From NCBI GenBank assembly GCA_964059195.1, contig CAXKWD010000009.1:86897432-86961431 (forward strand): a DNA stretch of 64,000 bases. The letters run 5' to 3'. The position numbers were made by a program, and so were the translations under genes. This document shows, piece by piece, positions 12,073 to 24,029 of the stretch. The notes under the pieces are model-generated. The model made no database searches and was not told the DNA's origin. It saw only the letters and a program-made list of their open reading frames with translations. Origin of the DNA: Ectobius pallidus (Eukaryota; Arthropoda; Insecta; Blattodea; Ectobiidae). The first letter of the stretch is position 1. Each line of letters starts with the position of its first letter.

Positions 12073-12539
12073 TTAAGTCTTAAGATAATGCACATTGTGC
12101 GCGATTCCTTAATTTATAGGCTATGAAACAATCGATCCGGAGCTTAACTCTGAGATCGATTACAAAAATAAACATGTCGAAAATACACAAACGGAAAAAA
12201 ACGTCTGAATGAATAGCATCATGCCATGAAAAGAAAACAACGTGGGATTTCACCAACGAGTTATGATTATTACATATAAATTTGTACATTTATTTGATAA
12301 TGATTTGGAATTATTTAATTACTTCTAGGCAGAATATATTTATCGGAGTAAATTTCTTGTCCAATCATTGAAAAGTGTTAATGGCAGAACGCATAGACGC
12401 TGAGATTTATGGGGACCCGTAGCTTACGCTGAAAATTTTCCCTATCGGATCATAAAGTGCCTTGTTTTTCATAAACCAGGACACACCAACTGGTTCTCTA
12501 CATTCTAATGTATTAATTAGGCTACTACCAGGTTCCCGC

Positions 12540-13200
12540 TACTTTGCCCGCGATTATATACTTAACTGCTTTATGTTTTATTGAAATCATTTATTTAACA
12601 GAAAAATAATTAAACATTATATAACTCCCGATATCGTTTTTACATAAATTGCAAGGATTACATCATTTTATTCTTAACCATATTATTTTACGTAGTACAT
12701 AAAAATAAACGATAAAACTAATGTTATGCTGCCATTTGGACACTACAAGTGAAACGATTAAAAAGAACCACAGATTCATGAATCTTGCATAAGCAATTAA
12801 AATGATCGAATTTAAAAGCTACAACCCAGGTTTCGATGTCCATCTCACGATTAAAGTGTGATGCCCGGGGGAAAAGGATCTCAGACACCATCTACCCAGA
12901 AATTAAGAAAAAACAGCATAGTGAATTTCGTCCATTTGCTGTGGCAAACTGAGCAAAGCCATCTTCAATTTATATAACAAATTATTGAATACGGCCTTGT
13001 TAATAGGTGGAGTTGGATGTAAACGGAAACACGAATTCAAATATTAGACGTTTACAGACTATTCCAGTCATACGCCGCGTACTTGTCATTGGCAATAACG
13101 CTTAACAAAGTCTCGGATATCGACAAACAAGGTGCTTTATATTACAATGCTTGCAGAAATGAATGTTATCGGATAAAACGTCACCTCGTAAATAAACACA
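12540..13200 (+). repeat. Copy 2 of repeat family F
   Basis: It is colinear with 10800-11660 over hundreds of bases with substantial divergence; landmark words include cagaaaaataattaaa, ttacataaattgca, gtgaatttcgtcc, cttgttaatagg and cgccgcgtacttgtc. The two copies lie about 1.7 kb apart in the same orientation and may be two insertions or an old duplication. From 12073 to 12539 I see nothing identifiable. Confidence 0.6.
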
Positions 13201-13844
13201 TCAAGGTATGAATGTGCAGTGTAATACGTTGCCTATTTCGACAGTTTCGATCACAATAAAACTACATTTTTTACAACATAACTTATTTTGAAATTGAAAT
13301 GATTTAACGAGCACTGATTAGTGCAAAAAATGTTGCATAAACTTTCTCGCATATACGTGTTAAAGGCTAGCACAGAAAAACGTAAATTAAAGAGACAATT
13401 AAATTTTACTTATTACATTTTTACGTATAAAACTAACAAGCATCTAGAACGGAAAGCATCAGGGTCGATCTTTATGTTCAATGCTTTACCGTGAAATAAT
13501 AATAATAATAATAATCAATGGCAGTAAAACTGCATATTATTAGTACTACTACTACTACGGGGAAATTCAAATATAAGTCGCACCTTGGGATGAATCGGTC
13601 CCACCCAACCCACTCTCACCGATGCAGTTCCTTTTCTACCACGATCTATAATTCGTAACTTCTAGAGGGATTTCCGGTTATGAATACTTATTAAGGAATA
13701 TTTAATTGCCTAATTATTTTAATTTACTTGTAAAAGAAATAGGCTGTTTGTTTCAGTTTTACGTTAACATTAAATCGTGCATTTAATGTACCCAGACATT
13801 TCTGACAACCTTATTATTCTATACTTCTAGAGGAATTACATATC
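13201..13844. other. No gene recognised; short trinucleotide tracts
   Basis: Only AT-rich sequence with a small ATA tract (about 13497-13515) and a TAC tract (13543-13557). No exon, terminal repeat or open frame of interest was found. Confidence 0.35.
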
Positions 13845-14139
13845 GGGTACGCAGTGGCAAAATTGGTTGAAGCACCACGCTACAAACCGGAAGGTCGCGG
13901 GTTCGATCCCTGATGAGGTCGTTGGGATTCTTCAATTGGCCTAATCTTTCTGGTAATACTACGACTCTGTGGTCATCCCCTACCAGAAATGAGTACCAGA
14001 GACAACCTTGAAGGAAAGTTGCCGATGCGTAAGGCCGACAACTTTACTACCTTTTTGTGTCGAATTTCCAAAGAGTTGGGAGCCTAAACCTCTTGGAATC
14101 CTAAGGGCTTCTCGGTCTGTATAATAGAGACCACTTTAA
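13845..14139 (+). repeat. SINE-A, second copy
   Basis: It matches the 8732 copy throughout: gggtacgcagtggcaaaat head, ccggaaggtcgcgggttcga around the B-box, gagtaccagagacaacctt, gccgacaactttactacc and gggagcctaaacctcttgg. Divergence is higher than between the other two long copies, so it is an older insertion. Confidence 0.8.
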
Positions 14140-14894
14140 TAATATTACATAAATATTTATTATTAGTGTCAAACTTCGTTTTTATTTCTTAAGATTTTAC
14201 TTAAATATAATTTCCACAATAGCCCATTTTATACCGAAGAGAATCTTGAAGGATGATTATTAAATTTAAAACAGTACAATTAAGGATTCTGTAACAATTT
14301 CTGCAAAAAAGAAAATTGAGTTTTAAAAAAGGGTTTTTCGTAAAAATGAGAGTAAAGAAAAACTTTACCTACAAGAATAACAGATACATCATGCAATTTA
14401 AACACTTTTAAGGCACATATTTACGTTTTAAGAAGAAAGCAGTAAACTATTTCAAAGGTAAAACCAGATAAAATTTTAAAGTTATAAACGCTGGGTCCTC
14501 TAAATCTAATATGAAAAGAAGTTAACTTTAGAAAATATTATAGCAAGATACTATACCCCCAGACCAAATAGTGTGAGTTTTAATTTATTTTTGTATCATA
14601 ATAGGGAGAATGGCGTTGTTATTCTCAGGAATGTAAGTTATATTTTGTCGGGAAGTACAATTATTATTTTTGTTGTAACGCCTGGTCTCATGTGTCACGG
14701 CATCACGCAGTACACAAGTGCAAGAGACGTCCACTGACCTGGGCTGACTGTACCAAATTGACAATTTCAGGTAGATTTCGAAGAAAAATGTACCTATTGC
14801 AATCGATACCATGTCATGACTTTCGAAAAATTATTTCATATCTTTACGTTTCATGCCTCCCTAAGTACGAAACCACCACCCGTTATAAAAAAAG

Positions 14895-14942
<48 letters not shown>

Positions 14943-15789
14943 CTTTACACGCTAGCGGCCGTAATTTTGAAGATATTTGAACCAAATTTTATTATGTTAT
15001 TTATCGGCACAATAGTTCGGACAAGTTCGTTAATGAGCAAAATTGGCCCAAGGGAAGGGTCGGGGGAGGGGGTTGAAATTTTGAAAAAATTATATCTCGG
15101 CTCCTATGAAGTATAGAGGGAAACTTTGTTTGAATAAATTAGAGTACTCCCTATGGAGTTCACAGTGACACCAACGATTCGGGGGTTTTGGGGGTACGAG
15201 TTGGGGTGGTTGGTGGGGGATGGAAATTCGAAATTTTTGAAACCACGTCTTATGGGGTAACGTTGAAAAGCTCTTGATGAGTACTCTACAAATCAATAAC
15301 TAGTTTTTGGATAGCTCTCATATAAGGCGAGATTTAGCACTTCGAAATCTACCTCAGCCTGTAGGCCTGCCTAAAGGGAATTTTTTCCGTTAACACGACA
15401 TTACGGCCCAAAAAAATACGAAAATAACGCTACTCTCCCGTTCAAAACGGCACATATGGTCATCCTACCAGTGATTACTGTAGGAAAATATATTTCTCAA
15501 CCTTAGCTTATTTATCCATTAAAATAATATACACTTACCCCTTTTCTCCTCCTGTTCTTTGTTTATAGCCTAACGGAAAAGGGTGTTTTTTTGTAAGTTA
15601 TATTTTTAATTTTCTCAGATATGACGTATTGATAATATTTTAATGTAATATTTGGCTTATGACTAGGACCCGGATTATTAGGTTTTAAAGTATTGCAGCT
15701 GATCATTTCGCTACATTGTATTTTTCCGTTGCGATGTTTTAGTTTTGCTTCCTCCTTGTTCAACGAGTCGTGGCTTGCCACTATGGTCG
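14140..15789. other. No gene recognised; TA microsatellite and G-rich patch
   Basis: A TA microsatellite occupies about 14895-14937. At 15050-15230 there are repeated gggg-rich words (gggggaggggg, gggggttttggggg, gttggggtgg). Open frames crossing these features are low-complexity. No gene or terminal repeat is recognised. Confidence 0.35.
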
Positions 15790-15995
15790 TTTGTGGTATG
15801 TTCAGTAGGAGTAAAATGTTAACCGACTTTTTATGGTTGGAGTAAAGTTCCAGTTGTTCTTATTTCTAGCTAAAATTTACCCCCAGTTAATGCAATCGGA
15901 CAAAAGTCGTAGCAGTTGATACAAGCGTTTCTCAGTTGTTTGTAGCAGTTTTTCATGTTTTCAATATTTGGTTTGATCTTGCAACGGATAACACA
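15790..15995 (+). repeat. Interspersed repeat, copy 1 (pair with 60755-60990)
   Basis: The words ggagtaaagttccagt, aaaatttacccc, ggacaaaagtcgtagcagtt, cgtttctcagttgtttgtag and tttggtttgatcttgca recur in order at 60.8-60.99 kb. The spread over two distant sites marks an interspersed repeat of unknown class. Confidence 0.65.
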
Positions 15996-16123
15996 AAACA
16001 CCAATGTTCTATTAAGTTACATGCATTTGTATTCTAACATACACTGCGTATTTTTTCTCAATTTTTACTTATTATTTCTATTCTCAATTTAGTAATACGA
16101 GGGATGGGGCATAGGTCATGGAA

Positions 16124-16160
<37 letters not shown>

Positions 16161-16869
16161 ATAAATTTCATTTTCCAATGATGGATAATCAGTTTTTATA
16201 GGTTTTTAAAAGGTCCACCTCATACCCTCAAGTAAAGAAGTAAACACCTAGAGTTTTGTCATAAATGGATACTGTTTAATAAATTTTAAAACGTTATGAA
16301 TAAATAGACGGCATATTAAGCCTAGTCAGAATGACTTTTAAAAACAATAAATCTCAGTAATAAAGCAATAAATTAAGAATACACTGTGAGCTATGTCAAA
16401 ATAAGATAGATTTTTTAAAAAAATTGCATTAATAGAGTTCATAAAAAAAACACAGAAGTTCACTGTGGTAGGCCTATAGTATACTCAACGTTGCAGATTA
16501 CAGGCTTGATGGAGAAATTCTGACGTTAAATGTACGGTATTGTAATATCTTGATGCACTGGGAGCTGATTATCACTGTGTAAATAGTCCTTGAAAGATCT
16601 TCTTGCATAATATATATATATATATATGTTGTTCGTTGGTTGTAGCTTATTATGACAAAATCTAGGGCTTTCTTCAGAATTTCAGGAACGCATATAGGTC
16701 AAACTGGTCAACAATTCAAAGATACCAAGAGGATTCTCGAGATTTTAAATTAAAAAACAGGTAAGTCAGCATTATGCTAAATACTCCATATTCAGGTACG
16801 TGTTACGAGTATTTTTGGAAGTCTACACTGACCTGTGAAGAACACCGCGTAGCAAAACATCTAACGCCT
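15996..16869. other. No gene recognised; two TA microsatellites
   Basis: TA microsatellites lie at about 16128-16159 and 16608-16627. The remainder is unassigned AT-rich sequence. Confidence 0.35.
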
Positions 16870-17200
16870 ATCTGTTCAAGTCTTTTCCTTTTACAATAAC
16901 CATCACTGTTTGTCAACACTGTTATCTTCATAAATCAAAAGCTGCAGCTTAACTATGGGGTGAAACATGTTTTATTGCTTAAAAGAGAAAGTTATGTAAT
17001 GACACCCCTCAAACTAGTCATCCTGTCAATTGGGAACAGTATTGTTATCTCCAGTACAACACAATACAGTTGAATTAGAAACGAAACCCTTAAAAACCAA
17101 ATTTTGAGTGACGTGCAATACTTTGAAATAAAGCCGCAAAAAGGAAAATGTGATAACATTAACAGAATCTTTGATCACAATAAACAGCATTTTTTCAATG
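16870..17200 (+). repeat. Interspersed repeat, copy 1 (pair with 38270-38520)
   Basis: Shared ordered words include gaaacatgttttattg, ttaaaagagaaagtta, gtcatcctgt and aacattaa. The match covers about 250 bp with moderate divergence. The class is unknown. Confidence 0.55.
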
Positions 17201-17297
17201 TATCAGTATTAATCCGTACGGGACTTCATAAAAGGGATGACATTACCAGATTTATGACATTATCCGCGATTACATTAAGTTCACTGTATATATACAG

Positions 17298-17302
<5 letters not shown>

Positions 17303-17354
<52 letters not shown>
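17303..17354. repeat. TA dinucleotide microsatellite
   Basis: About 26 TA units, the longest uninterrupted microsatellite in the window. The open frame 17104-17364 owes its tail to it and is not a gene. From 17355 to 17687 nothing else is recognised. Confidence 0.9.
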
Positions 17355-17356
<2 letters not shown>

Positions 17357-17687
17357 AGATTTAGACAACATTGTCAGCGCAGTTTTCGAGAAAATTGCGA
17401 AAAACTAAATTTTATTCATTTAAAGTGGCATTATAAGTAAGAGAAAGACGTTGCCAATCATCACATCACTTTCTCACAAGATATCTAGCCCAAATATGAA
17501 ATTTTGTTTCTGTACGATTTTTAGTTCTCGAGCTATGCTGTTTATAAGCACTCAAACCGACAAGAAGTTCAAGAAATAAAGAATTTTTAACTTTTGTGAA
17601 ACTGACAAGGGTATACAGAAAAGGGGCACGATCTGTTGTCAAATGCCAGGAAGCCAGCAAGAATTACTAGATACTAACTAACTCCGT

Positions 17688-17931
17688 GGCGCTAACATCC
17701 TGGAAGGGACAAGACCGCTGCGCCATCTACCATACGCATGTGGTCAGCATGCCGACACCCACGGCCATTAATGGTGGTTTCCATGACCAGAGCCGCTACT
17801 GAATTTGAATCACGAGGCTGAGTGCATCCCTACCAGACCTCCCTGCCTCAGAAAAATCCAAGGAGGTACCGGGGATCGAACCGGATCTGTAGTCAGCGAC
17901 GCTAACCATAAGACCACGCCGGCGGTACAGT
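17688..17931 (-). repeat. SINE-C, near full-length copy (tRNA-derived)
   Basis: On the minus strand, a tRNA-like head (ggtcttatggttagcgtcgc, B-box ggttcgatccc) is followed by the body ctgaggcagggaggtctgg, gcactcagcctcgtgattc, gtcggcatgctgacc and agcgccacggagtta. The same order is seen in the copy at 25974-26275. Confidence 0.8.
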
Positions 17932-18757
17932 TTGTAAATCATCGTAATCTCCCAGGTGTTAAACCCCTGTCCTGGTGTGTTTACTATTCTTTCTTTATTT
18001 TTGCATTGGCAGGATTGTTAGAAAAAATAGTATTGTCAATGTAGAATGTAGAGTACTGAAAGCAATTTACACCTAGTTACCGGGCGATGGACACTTTACA
18101 CATCAAACATAATGCGAGAACCTTGTAGCTGTAAAGTTTTCAGTGCTAGGCAGTATACTTTTGCGATCGATAAACACATAGCTGTCACACTTATCTGATC
18201 GTAAACTACGACGCTCTAGTTATTGGAGAATCGATATGCAGCTTTCAACATCAGTTAAACATAAACTGTGTTTAAGATTATTGAAAATAACGCTGGAATA
18301 TAAAGATCAATGAACATTTCTTTACTGCTCGAGAACGAAATACAAGCCTTAAAATACATTCATGAAAACCCACCCAGTAGTATATGTGGATTTTGAGTTT
18401 TTCAGTCATTTATATCAGATGTAAATAATGTGTTGACCACTCCTTAGGTTCAATGCATATGCTGATTTGGGTAATAAAATAGCATACCCTGCCTATCTAG
18501 AATAAATAATAAAACACACAAGATGTTAAAACATCACATGAATCAACAATAAGAAAATTGTATGTCCCTGCGTATTATAGGCTAAATAAATGTTGAACGT
18601 TCCTTCTCCCGGTTTCGTGCATTTTCCGTCACAACAGAAATCGGTTTGTAACGTAAAACTTGGAGTAGGTCTTCATTGCCCACTGTAACATATATATTAT
18701 TTCCTCCCAGCGTTGTCTCATCATGACTGGTGAGTAATAATTAAACTAAAGATCTCG
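17932..18757. other. No gene recognised
   Basis: AT-rich sequence without identifiable domain, repeat ends or splice-supported exon. Confidence 0.35.
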
Positions 18758-18952
18758 CACGAAATCTGTGCCGATGAGACCCTTACTCGCTAGAGAGAGA
18801 CATGCTATTGTGCGAGAGAGAGAGGTAGCTTGGCCTTTACAAATAGAAAGGGAGGTACTGTTGTGCGAAAGAGATAGGTAGCAGGCCAATCGACGCTACA
18901 GTCCCCACGAAAACATAATGCAATGACTTAGGCAATCGGCACAGATTTCGTG
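18758..18952. mobile_element. Small inverted-repeat element (MITE-like), 195 bp
   Basis: An 18-bp perfect inverted repeat, cacgaaatctgtgccgat, lies at 18758-18775 and in complement at 18935-18952. Between them is a roughly 45-bp direct repeat built on ttgtgcgaRagaga and aggtagc words (about 18790-18830 and 18845-18885). It has no coding capacity, and no clear target duplication was identified. Confidence 0.6.
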
Positions 18953-19342
18953 AAGGTACTTTACATATGTATAAAATGAATTCATTACATAATAATAGAA
19001 CAGAATATTTTTAAATATTTTTCCAAATTAATATTTTCAAGATTTTTTGCACATAAAAATCCGCTCCTTAATCATTACGTAATATACTTACGCGCCACGG
19101 CACTAACATTCTACACGATAATATTTAGGTTTTTAGGATTATCTCTAAATTTTTTCTATTTTTTGTAGATATTATGTACTGACTGCCTGTACTCGTAAAA
19201 TCAGCAACGGTTATTTAATTCAATATGGACATTCGGGAGTTCAATAAAAATTAATTCTCCCTCCTACAGGTAGAATACAAGATGTTACACAATCACAGCC
19301 AATAAATGAGTCTAGGATATAGGTAATGAGATATTCACTTAC

Positions 19343-19513
19343 CCTGACGTATAAAATTCTGTAGTGGCGTTTGATCTTCTGCCGTTGGTGATTACTGTGA
19401 GCTGTGAGAATGTTGATAATCTCCAAAGCGTCAGTTTTTACCCCCTGGAATGCAGCAAATAGCGATCTTGCAGCCAACTCGGCGTTTAAGTTTGTATTAG
19501 GCCGGATTGTTCC
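19343..19513 (-). CDS. Isolated annexin-repeat exon
   Basis: A 171-bp phase-0 exon (57 codons) on the minus strand is bounded by an acceptor tttgttacag and a donor gtaagt. It begins GTIRPNTNLNAELAARSLF and includes GVKTDALEIINILTAHSN and HQRQKIK. This matches the start of an annexin repeat: the GT-P linker, paired acidic/alanine helix A, the G-x-x-TD loop and the SN-xQRQ-I helix. Annexins bind acidic phospholipids in a calcium-dependent way; the GTD loop residues are mostly kept (GVKTD instead of GFGTD). The end of the exon (RILYVR) is diverged. I did not find flanking annexin exons, so this could be one exon of a gene with long introns or a leftover copy. Confidence 0.6.
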
Positions 19514-21059
19514 CTGTAACAAACAAGAAACATGCACAGTTTGACCAGATTGTTAAAAATAATAATAAAAAAAACGGGATGCCTTACCAAACAATACAAT
19601 ATCCAAACTTTTTCAGTGTGTTCTTTATTTCAGCGCATTATTCTTTATGAATAAATCACTCAGTTTTACAATTAAAATAATAGGCTAATAAAGCAGTTGG
19701 AGCTCAAATGTGGAATTAATTGTTCAAAGTAAGGTCATTCACACATAGGATCCGAGGTACCTTATGCCTGGAACTAGCTTGATGAAGAATGGAGTTGCGA
19801 TGACGTCATCGAACTACCTAGATAAGTCTTCTAGAAGACACAAGCGACGTGTCTTCTACCCTAAACATGCAACGAACTTAAGCTGTAGCACAGAGTGGCG
19901 GATGTAATTGGCCTGCCGTACCCGGAAGTTGACAATTTTTAGCGAACACACACCCAATATATAAAAAATGTGCTTCCGAAAAGCCCCAGGCAGGATGTTG
20001 ACCCTTAGAGAAATGGCACGTGTACACTTCTTCCCCCAAGCCCAGTCCTGAGAAGATGGGCTACTTGGGTAAATGCTGTACTATACTATGTCACATATTA
20101 CGATATCATTACAAGATTTATTACCCCTTTAGATAAAATCGAGGCTTCTTGTAGCTCAGTCCCTAATTTCGAAACAATTATTTGAAAGTTTAAAGTTTTT
20201 AATGGAAAATTTTGGGGGTATATCAATAGATATTAAAGAGCTTGAAGAATCTAAATTACAGATACCCAAAACCATAAAATTGATAAATATGATGTGATAT
20301 GTGAAGTGATATGTAGGCCTAATAAAATTAACCGAGCACGTCCGGAACCAATAACCGAACAAATGAAACAGTAGTTACTCAGTGTTTTTTTTAATTATTT
20401 TTAATTGGTTAAAAGTGATGCATAACATAAGAAAATAAATTTAAAAAGAACAAAAATATCAGAACAAATGCCGTATTATTTATATGCACAATTAACGTAA
20501 CATCTTGGGATGTCGAATGAACGTTATCAAAGTACGAAAACTGTTTAAGTGATCGCCGTAGGAAGTTCACGTTTAAAAATCTTTCTATGTATTTCGTTTT
20601 AATTGTAATGCCTGGAACAGAAGCGAAGAGATGTAACCTTGCATGCATCAGGTACGCGATCTTGTATTTCATTTTCAATCATAACCAGACTGTACCACCT
20701 TTGTTGACATCCGAAGAGAGTTCCAATACCGCGTACGCGGTTATAAGTAATGCTTTCTTACATTGGAAGCTAAAGTACTACCTGTTCACTTTAAATTTGC
20801 AGATTGTGATGGAGCGCTGCGAACTGTATACATAAGTACACATGTGTTCCTATTGGCGCTACCGCTTGGAAGGCGGGACGTGAGACGCTTGTACCGTATC
20901 ACTTGACGTACTGTTTTCAGTTCGGTAATGTTCGTGCATTGTCGACTGTACATTCGGCTGTGTTTATTCAAAACAATAATAGTTCCTCTTTCTGCCGTCT
21001 GCAAAATTAAAGTGAACGTGTAGTACCTCTGATCCTATTGCTGTTTATATGTAATAACT
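19514..21059. other. No gene recognised; contains a CRE-like palindrome
   Basis: No supported exon. At 19798-19811 there is a 14-bp perfect palindrome cgatgacgtcatcg containing a full CREB/ATF site. Nearby, gtcttctagaagac is a second palindrome. A less AT-rich patch lies at 20800-21010. If the annexin exon belongs to a live gene, its upstream introns would lie here. Confidence 0.35.
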
Positions 21060-21660
21060 AGCAGATCCCCACGGCTTCATCCACGATAATTAATTTGAAG
21101 ATTAAAAATTAAGAGCAAAATAATTAAAAATTATATTCATTAATACTTGCACGCGAATCATTCATAGGCCTAAACTAAACGATTAATAATAAAATTAATG
21201 AAACAGCTAAAATCAGGCTTAAAGTTAATTCCAGGATTAGAAAGCGCAGAATGGGGGGGGGAAAAAAACTACCTTAGATTCGAGTTCCCTGGCCCAGGAA
21301 ACCCCTGCTTCGCAAGTTTCGTCCAAATCGAACAATGTTTGCCCATGTAGAACTATATTCATTATCCCTCTTCAGTCTAGGGTGAAAATTTCAGATGTCT
21401 GCGTGCCTTGACTAGGCTTACAAATTCAAGCGATCGCGATGCTTTTATTTCAAAGGCTTGACAAAAATAGGCAAAATCGCCTGCAATTGGTTGGACAATT
21501 GAAATGTATGACTGAAAACTGATGCTTCGAAAGCGCAAAAAAAATGCAGATTTTTCTGACTTTGAGGGACATTCGCCCACCCTTCAGTCCATCTATGTTT
21601 GAGATCTCCGCGTTCAGTAATTTCGCTGGGCATCGCGTACACACAGACAAACACTTCCTC
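21060..21660 (+). repeat. Copy 3 of repeat family F
   Basis: It shares with the 45.5-kb copy the order aatgaaac, ttagaaagcgc/ttagaaagtgcc, gttccctgg, gtttcgtccaaatcga, caatg, cattatccctc, gacattcgcccacccttc, gggcatc and acacagacaaacacttcctc. The last words mark the 3' end. The start reads agcagatccccacggcttca. Confidence 0.6.
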
Positions 21661-22296
21661 TTAAGATAAAGTCGCTAAGAATTTCACATTAAAGTAACCT
21701 AAAATAACGCTAAGAAGTTATGCGTGGTCACGAGAATCATCTGCTCAACTGCGGGAGGGGAGTAGTTTGGTCACCTAATCCAGAAATAGGACTAACTTGA
21801 TGGCGATCAACATTAATATTACTGTTCCTAACCCAACTCTAACCTAACTAGCTCTATATGTCACTAACACCAATAAGAGTATTCCCAACCTAACTTCCAA
21901 TTGCCTAGAATCCGTGAATATAGGCTAGTTTTCGCGGGGAAAATGGGCTATACACTCATGGCTAGCAACAGTCCGGTAGTATTGGAACGTGAATAAATCA
22001 GTTTTCCAGCCCGTGCAATGCATAAAGGACCAAAACAGTAGTTAGCCAGTGGAAGTACAAGTGTCCAAGCTTGAGTCTGCCGTAACCGCCTATAGTAGAT
22101 CCGAAAATATAACAAGTCTATACAGAGTGAAAGGGGTATTTATACATTAGCTTATTAAGTTGCATGAAACCAAAATCTCAAATGGTATTTTGCTATTTTC
22201 AACAATAGTTTAAATAAAATATGTCTGAGTTTTGAACTCCATTTATGGTACAATATTCGGCATTCAGGATTTAGAAATTAGGGCAACAAAGCAAGG
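21661..22296. other. No gene recognised
   Basis: It includes a patch with several cctaaccta-type words (about 21825-21895), which recurs in the other orientation near 26930-26995. No gene is seen. Confidence 0.35.
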
Positions 22297-22581
22297 AGTG
22301 AGACTATGTGAGGGGTGTATTAGCAATCCCGGCAATCTCCATTGTGATAATAGTTAAGATGTGCTAATTTCTAATGAAAGTTTAATGAATTTCCTGGTAG
22401 ATATTTAGTGTATGTGTTGGAAATCTGAGTTCTTCCCTTATGTAGGAAGTCTGATATGCAATATAAACTGAAGATGTAACAGGAAATGCATTAAACTTTC
22501 ATTATAAGTTCGCCTCTCTATCTAGTCTCGAAATGGAGATTACCGGGTTTGCTAAAAGACCCTTCATGTAGACTCCACACT
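22297..22581. mobile_element. Foldback MITE-like element, about 285 bp
   Basis: Long imperfect inverted arms: the left arm contains tagcaatcccggcaatctcc and atgaaagtttaatgaatttc, and the right arm contains their near complements (ggagattaccgggtttgct, aaatgcattaaactttcat). The outer ends are agtgagactatgtg and, from the right, agtgtggagtctacatg. No coding sequence and no certain target duplication. Confidence 0.6.
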
Positions 22582-23369
22582 ATTTTGCTTACGTTATTAC
22601 ATTGCTTGTGAATTTTGCATCCTCCACCCCCTAAACTACATGCATGCAAACTGCTATTCTTTTTGGTAGAAATGTAAAACACGTCGGTCCAGGGTAAACC
22701 AAAGTTTACGAATCGCGAGTGCATGGATATTATTCTAAATTATGGGGATCAAGATAGAAATCACAAAAATCAGAAAGGCTTTATGTAAAACCATAAAACA
22801 TTACTGTTCAAATTAAAAACTAAACACATTTTTCACATCTCGCAGGGCATTCAGCTGAAATGTAGGCGTATTAAATCAATTTTATTACGCACAAAATACG
22901 CACCTCACAGCATAGCTTAACTTGCAATATGCTTATGAATTTTGTTTTTTTAAAAGTCAAGTTAAATCGTATCGCTAAGAAAGTACCTGTAAAATGCGGT
23001 ATATTTTTGGTATTGGCCAGTACCGCTATAAAAAAAACCCGTAAATCGTTAATACCGGTATTAGGCCTTTGTCGTAATAGGTCGTGCATACTGGTATAGA
23101 CGTTCCTCAATGATATACTGCTATAATACCGGTAAAAGAATCAAGATTAGAAAAGTAAAACCTGAATACTTAAGAAGGGATTTAAGTAGTTCTGATAGGT
23201 CTAGTCATTACATTTACATAGCAAAGAATAGGTCCTTCTGATCTACTGTTTGTTTTCTTCAAGTATGCACTGATCTGTGCAGCCTGCTGTTTCGTTAGGT
23301 AGCGGAGGCTTTAGTTCGACTCCGTTGTGTAGTGAGCAAATTAAAATGCAAAGGAAGAAAACAAGTCCC
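22582..23369. other. No gene recognised
   Basis: The stretch 22995-23125 contains several copies of taccggtat-like words, possibly a decayed small inverted-repeat sequence. Nothing else is identifiable. Confidence 0.3.
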
Positions 23370-23763
23370 GTATAGCCGGCCCGGGTTCGATTCCTGGACG
23401 GGACAAGTGACCTAGGTGAGGTTTTTTTCTGGGGTTTTCCCTCACCTGTGAGACAAATGTCAGGTAACTTTAGGCCCTTGTGGTCCCCGGATATCATCTG
23501 GCAGTCATTATCATTTTCATCCCCAACCTCGCCTTATTCTGAGTGAGTGTGTGTGTGTGTGTGAATGGTGTGTCTCGTCCTATGTGTTCGTGTTGTCTCG
23601 CAGGTGGCCCGGCATTGGGCTGATCACTCATCCGGGGAGACCCTCCATGTCCTTGTCTGGTCAAAACGGTATGTATGTGATCCAAAGATAATCCCTCTCC
23701 CGATAGGTCGCGGCCCTGTAAGGCCCGGGCGGCTTGGGTCGCTTAAATCCTAAAAGGGAGAGG
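23370..23763 (+). repeat. SINE-B type element with long body
   Basis: A tRNA-like B-box (cccgggttcgattcctgg) starts the recognisable part. The body gaggtttttttctggggttt, tccctcacctgtgag, atgtcaggtaactttaggc and gtggtccccgg follows, then a GT microsatellite (about 23540-23561), and a tail ending in aactacgagaaataaagaaa. This arrangement is typical of arthropod tRNA-derived SINEs. The open frames over it are SINE artefacts. Confidence 0.7.
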
Positions 23764-24029
23764 TAAAACTACGAGAAATAAAGAAAGAAAAGATAATGTT
23801 GATAATTATAATAGTAGCCTATAATAACAATCTAATTCCTGCACAAAGCAGGGTTACTCTGATATTCTTCGTGCGAATCAATACTCTGTTGAATTGTCTG
23901 ATTAAACGACCAGTGCCTGACGCAGAGAGAGGGATCGAGGGATATATCCTCCCCCGAAATTTGAAAAAAAAAAATCGAATCGGTACTGCAAATTTTCCTA
24001 CTTTTCTATATGTGTTCCGAAGGATTTAA

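Noticed and set aside
17104..17364. Open frames ending in IYIYIY tracts (also 14692-14955, 4653-4856)
   Set aside because: They are TA microsatellites read as codons.
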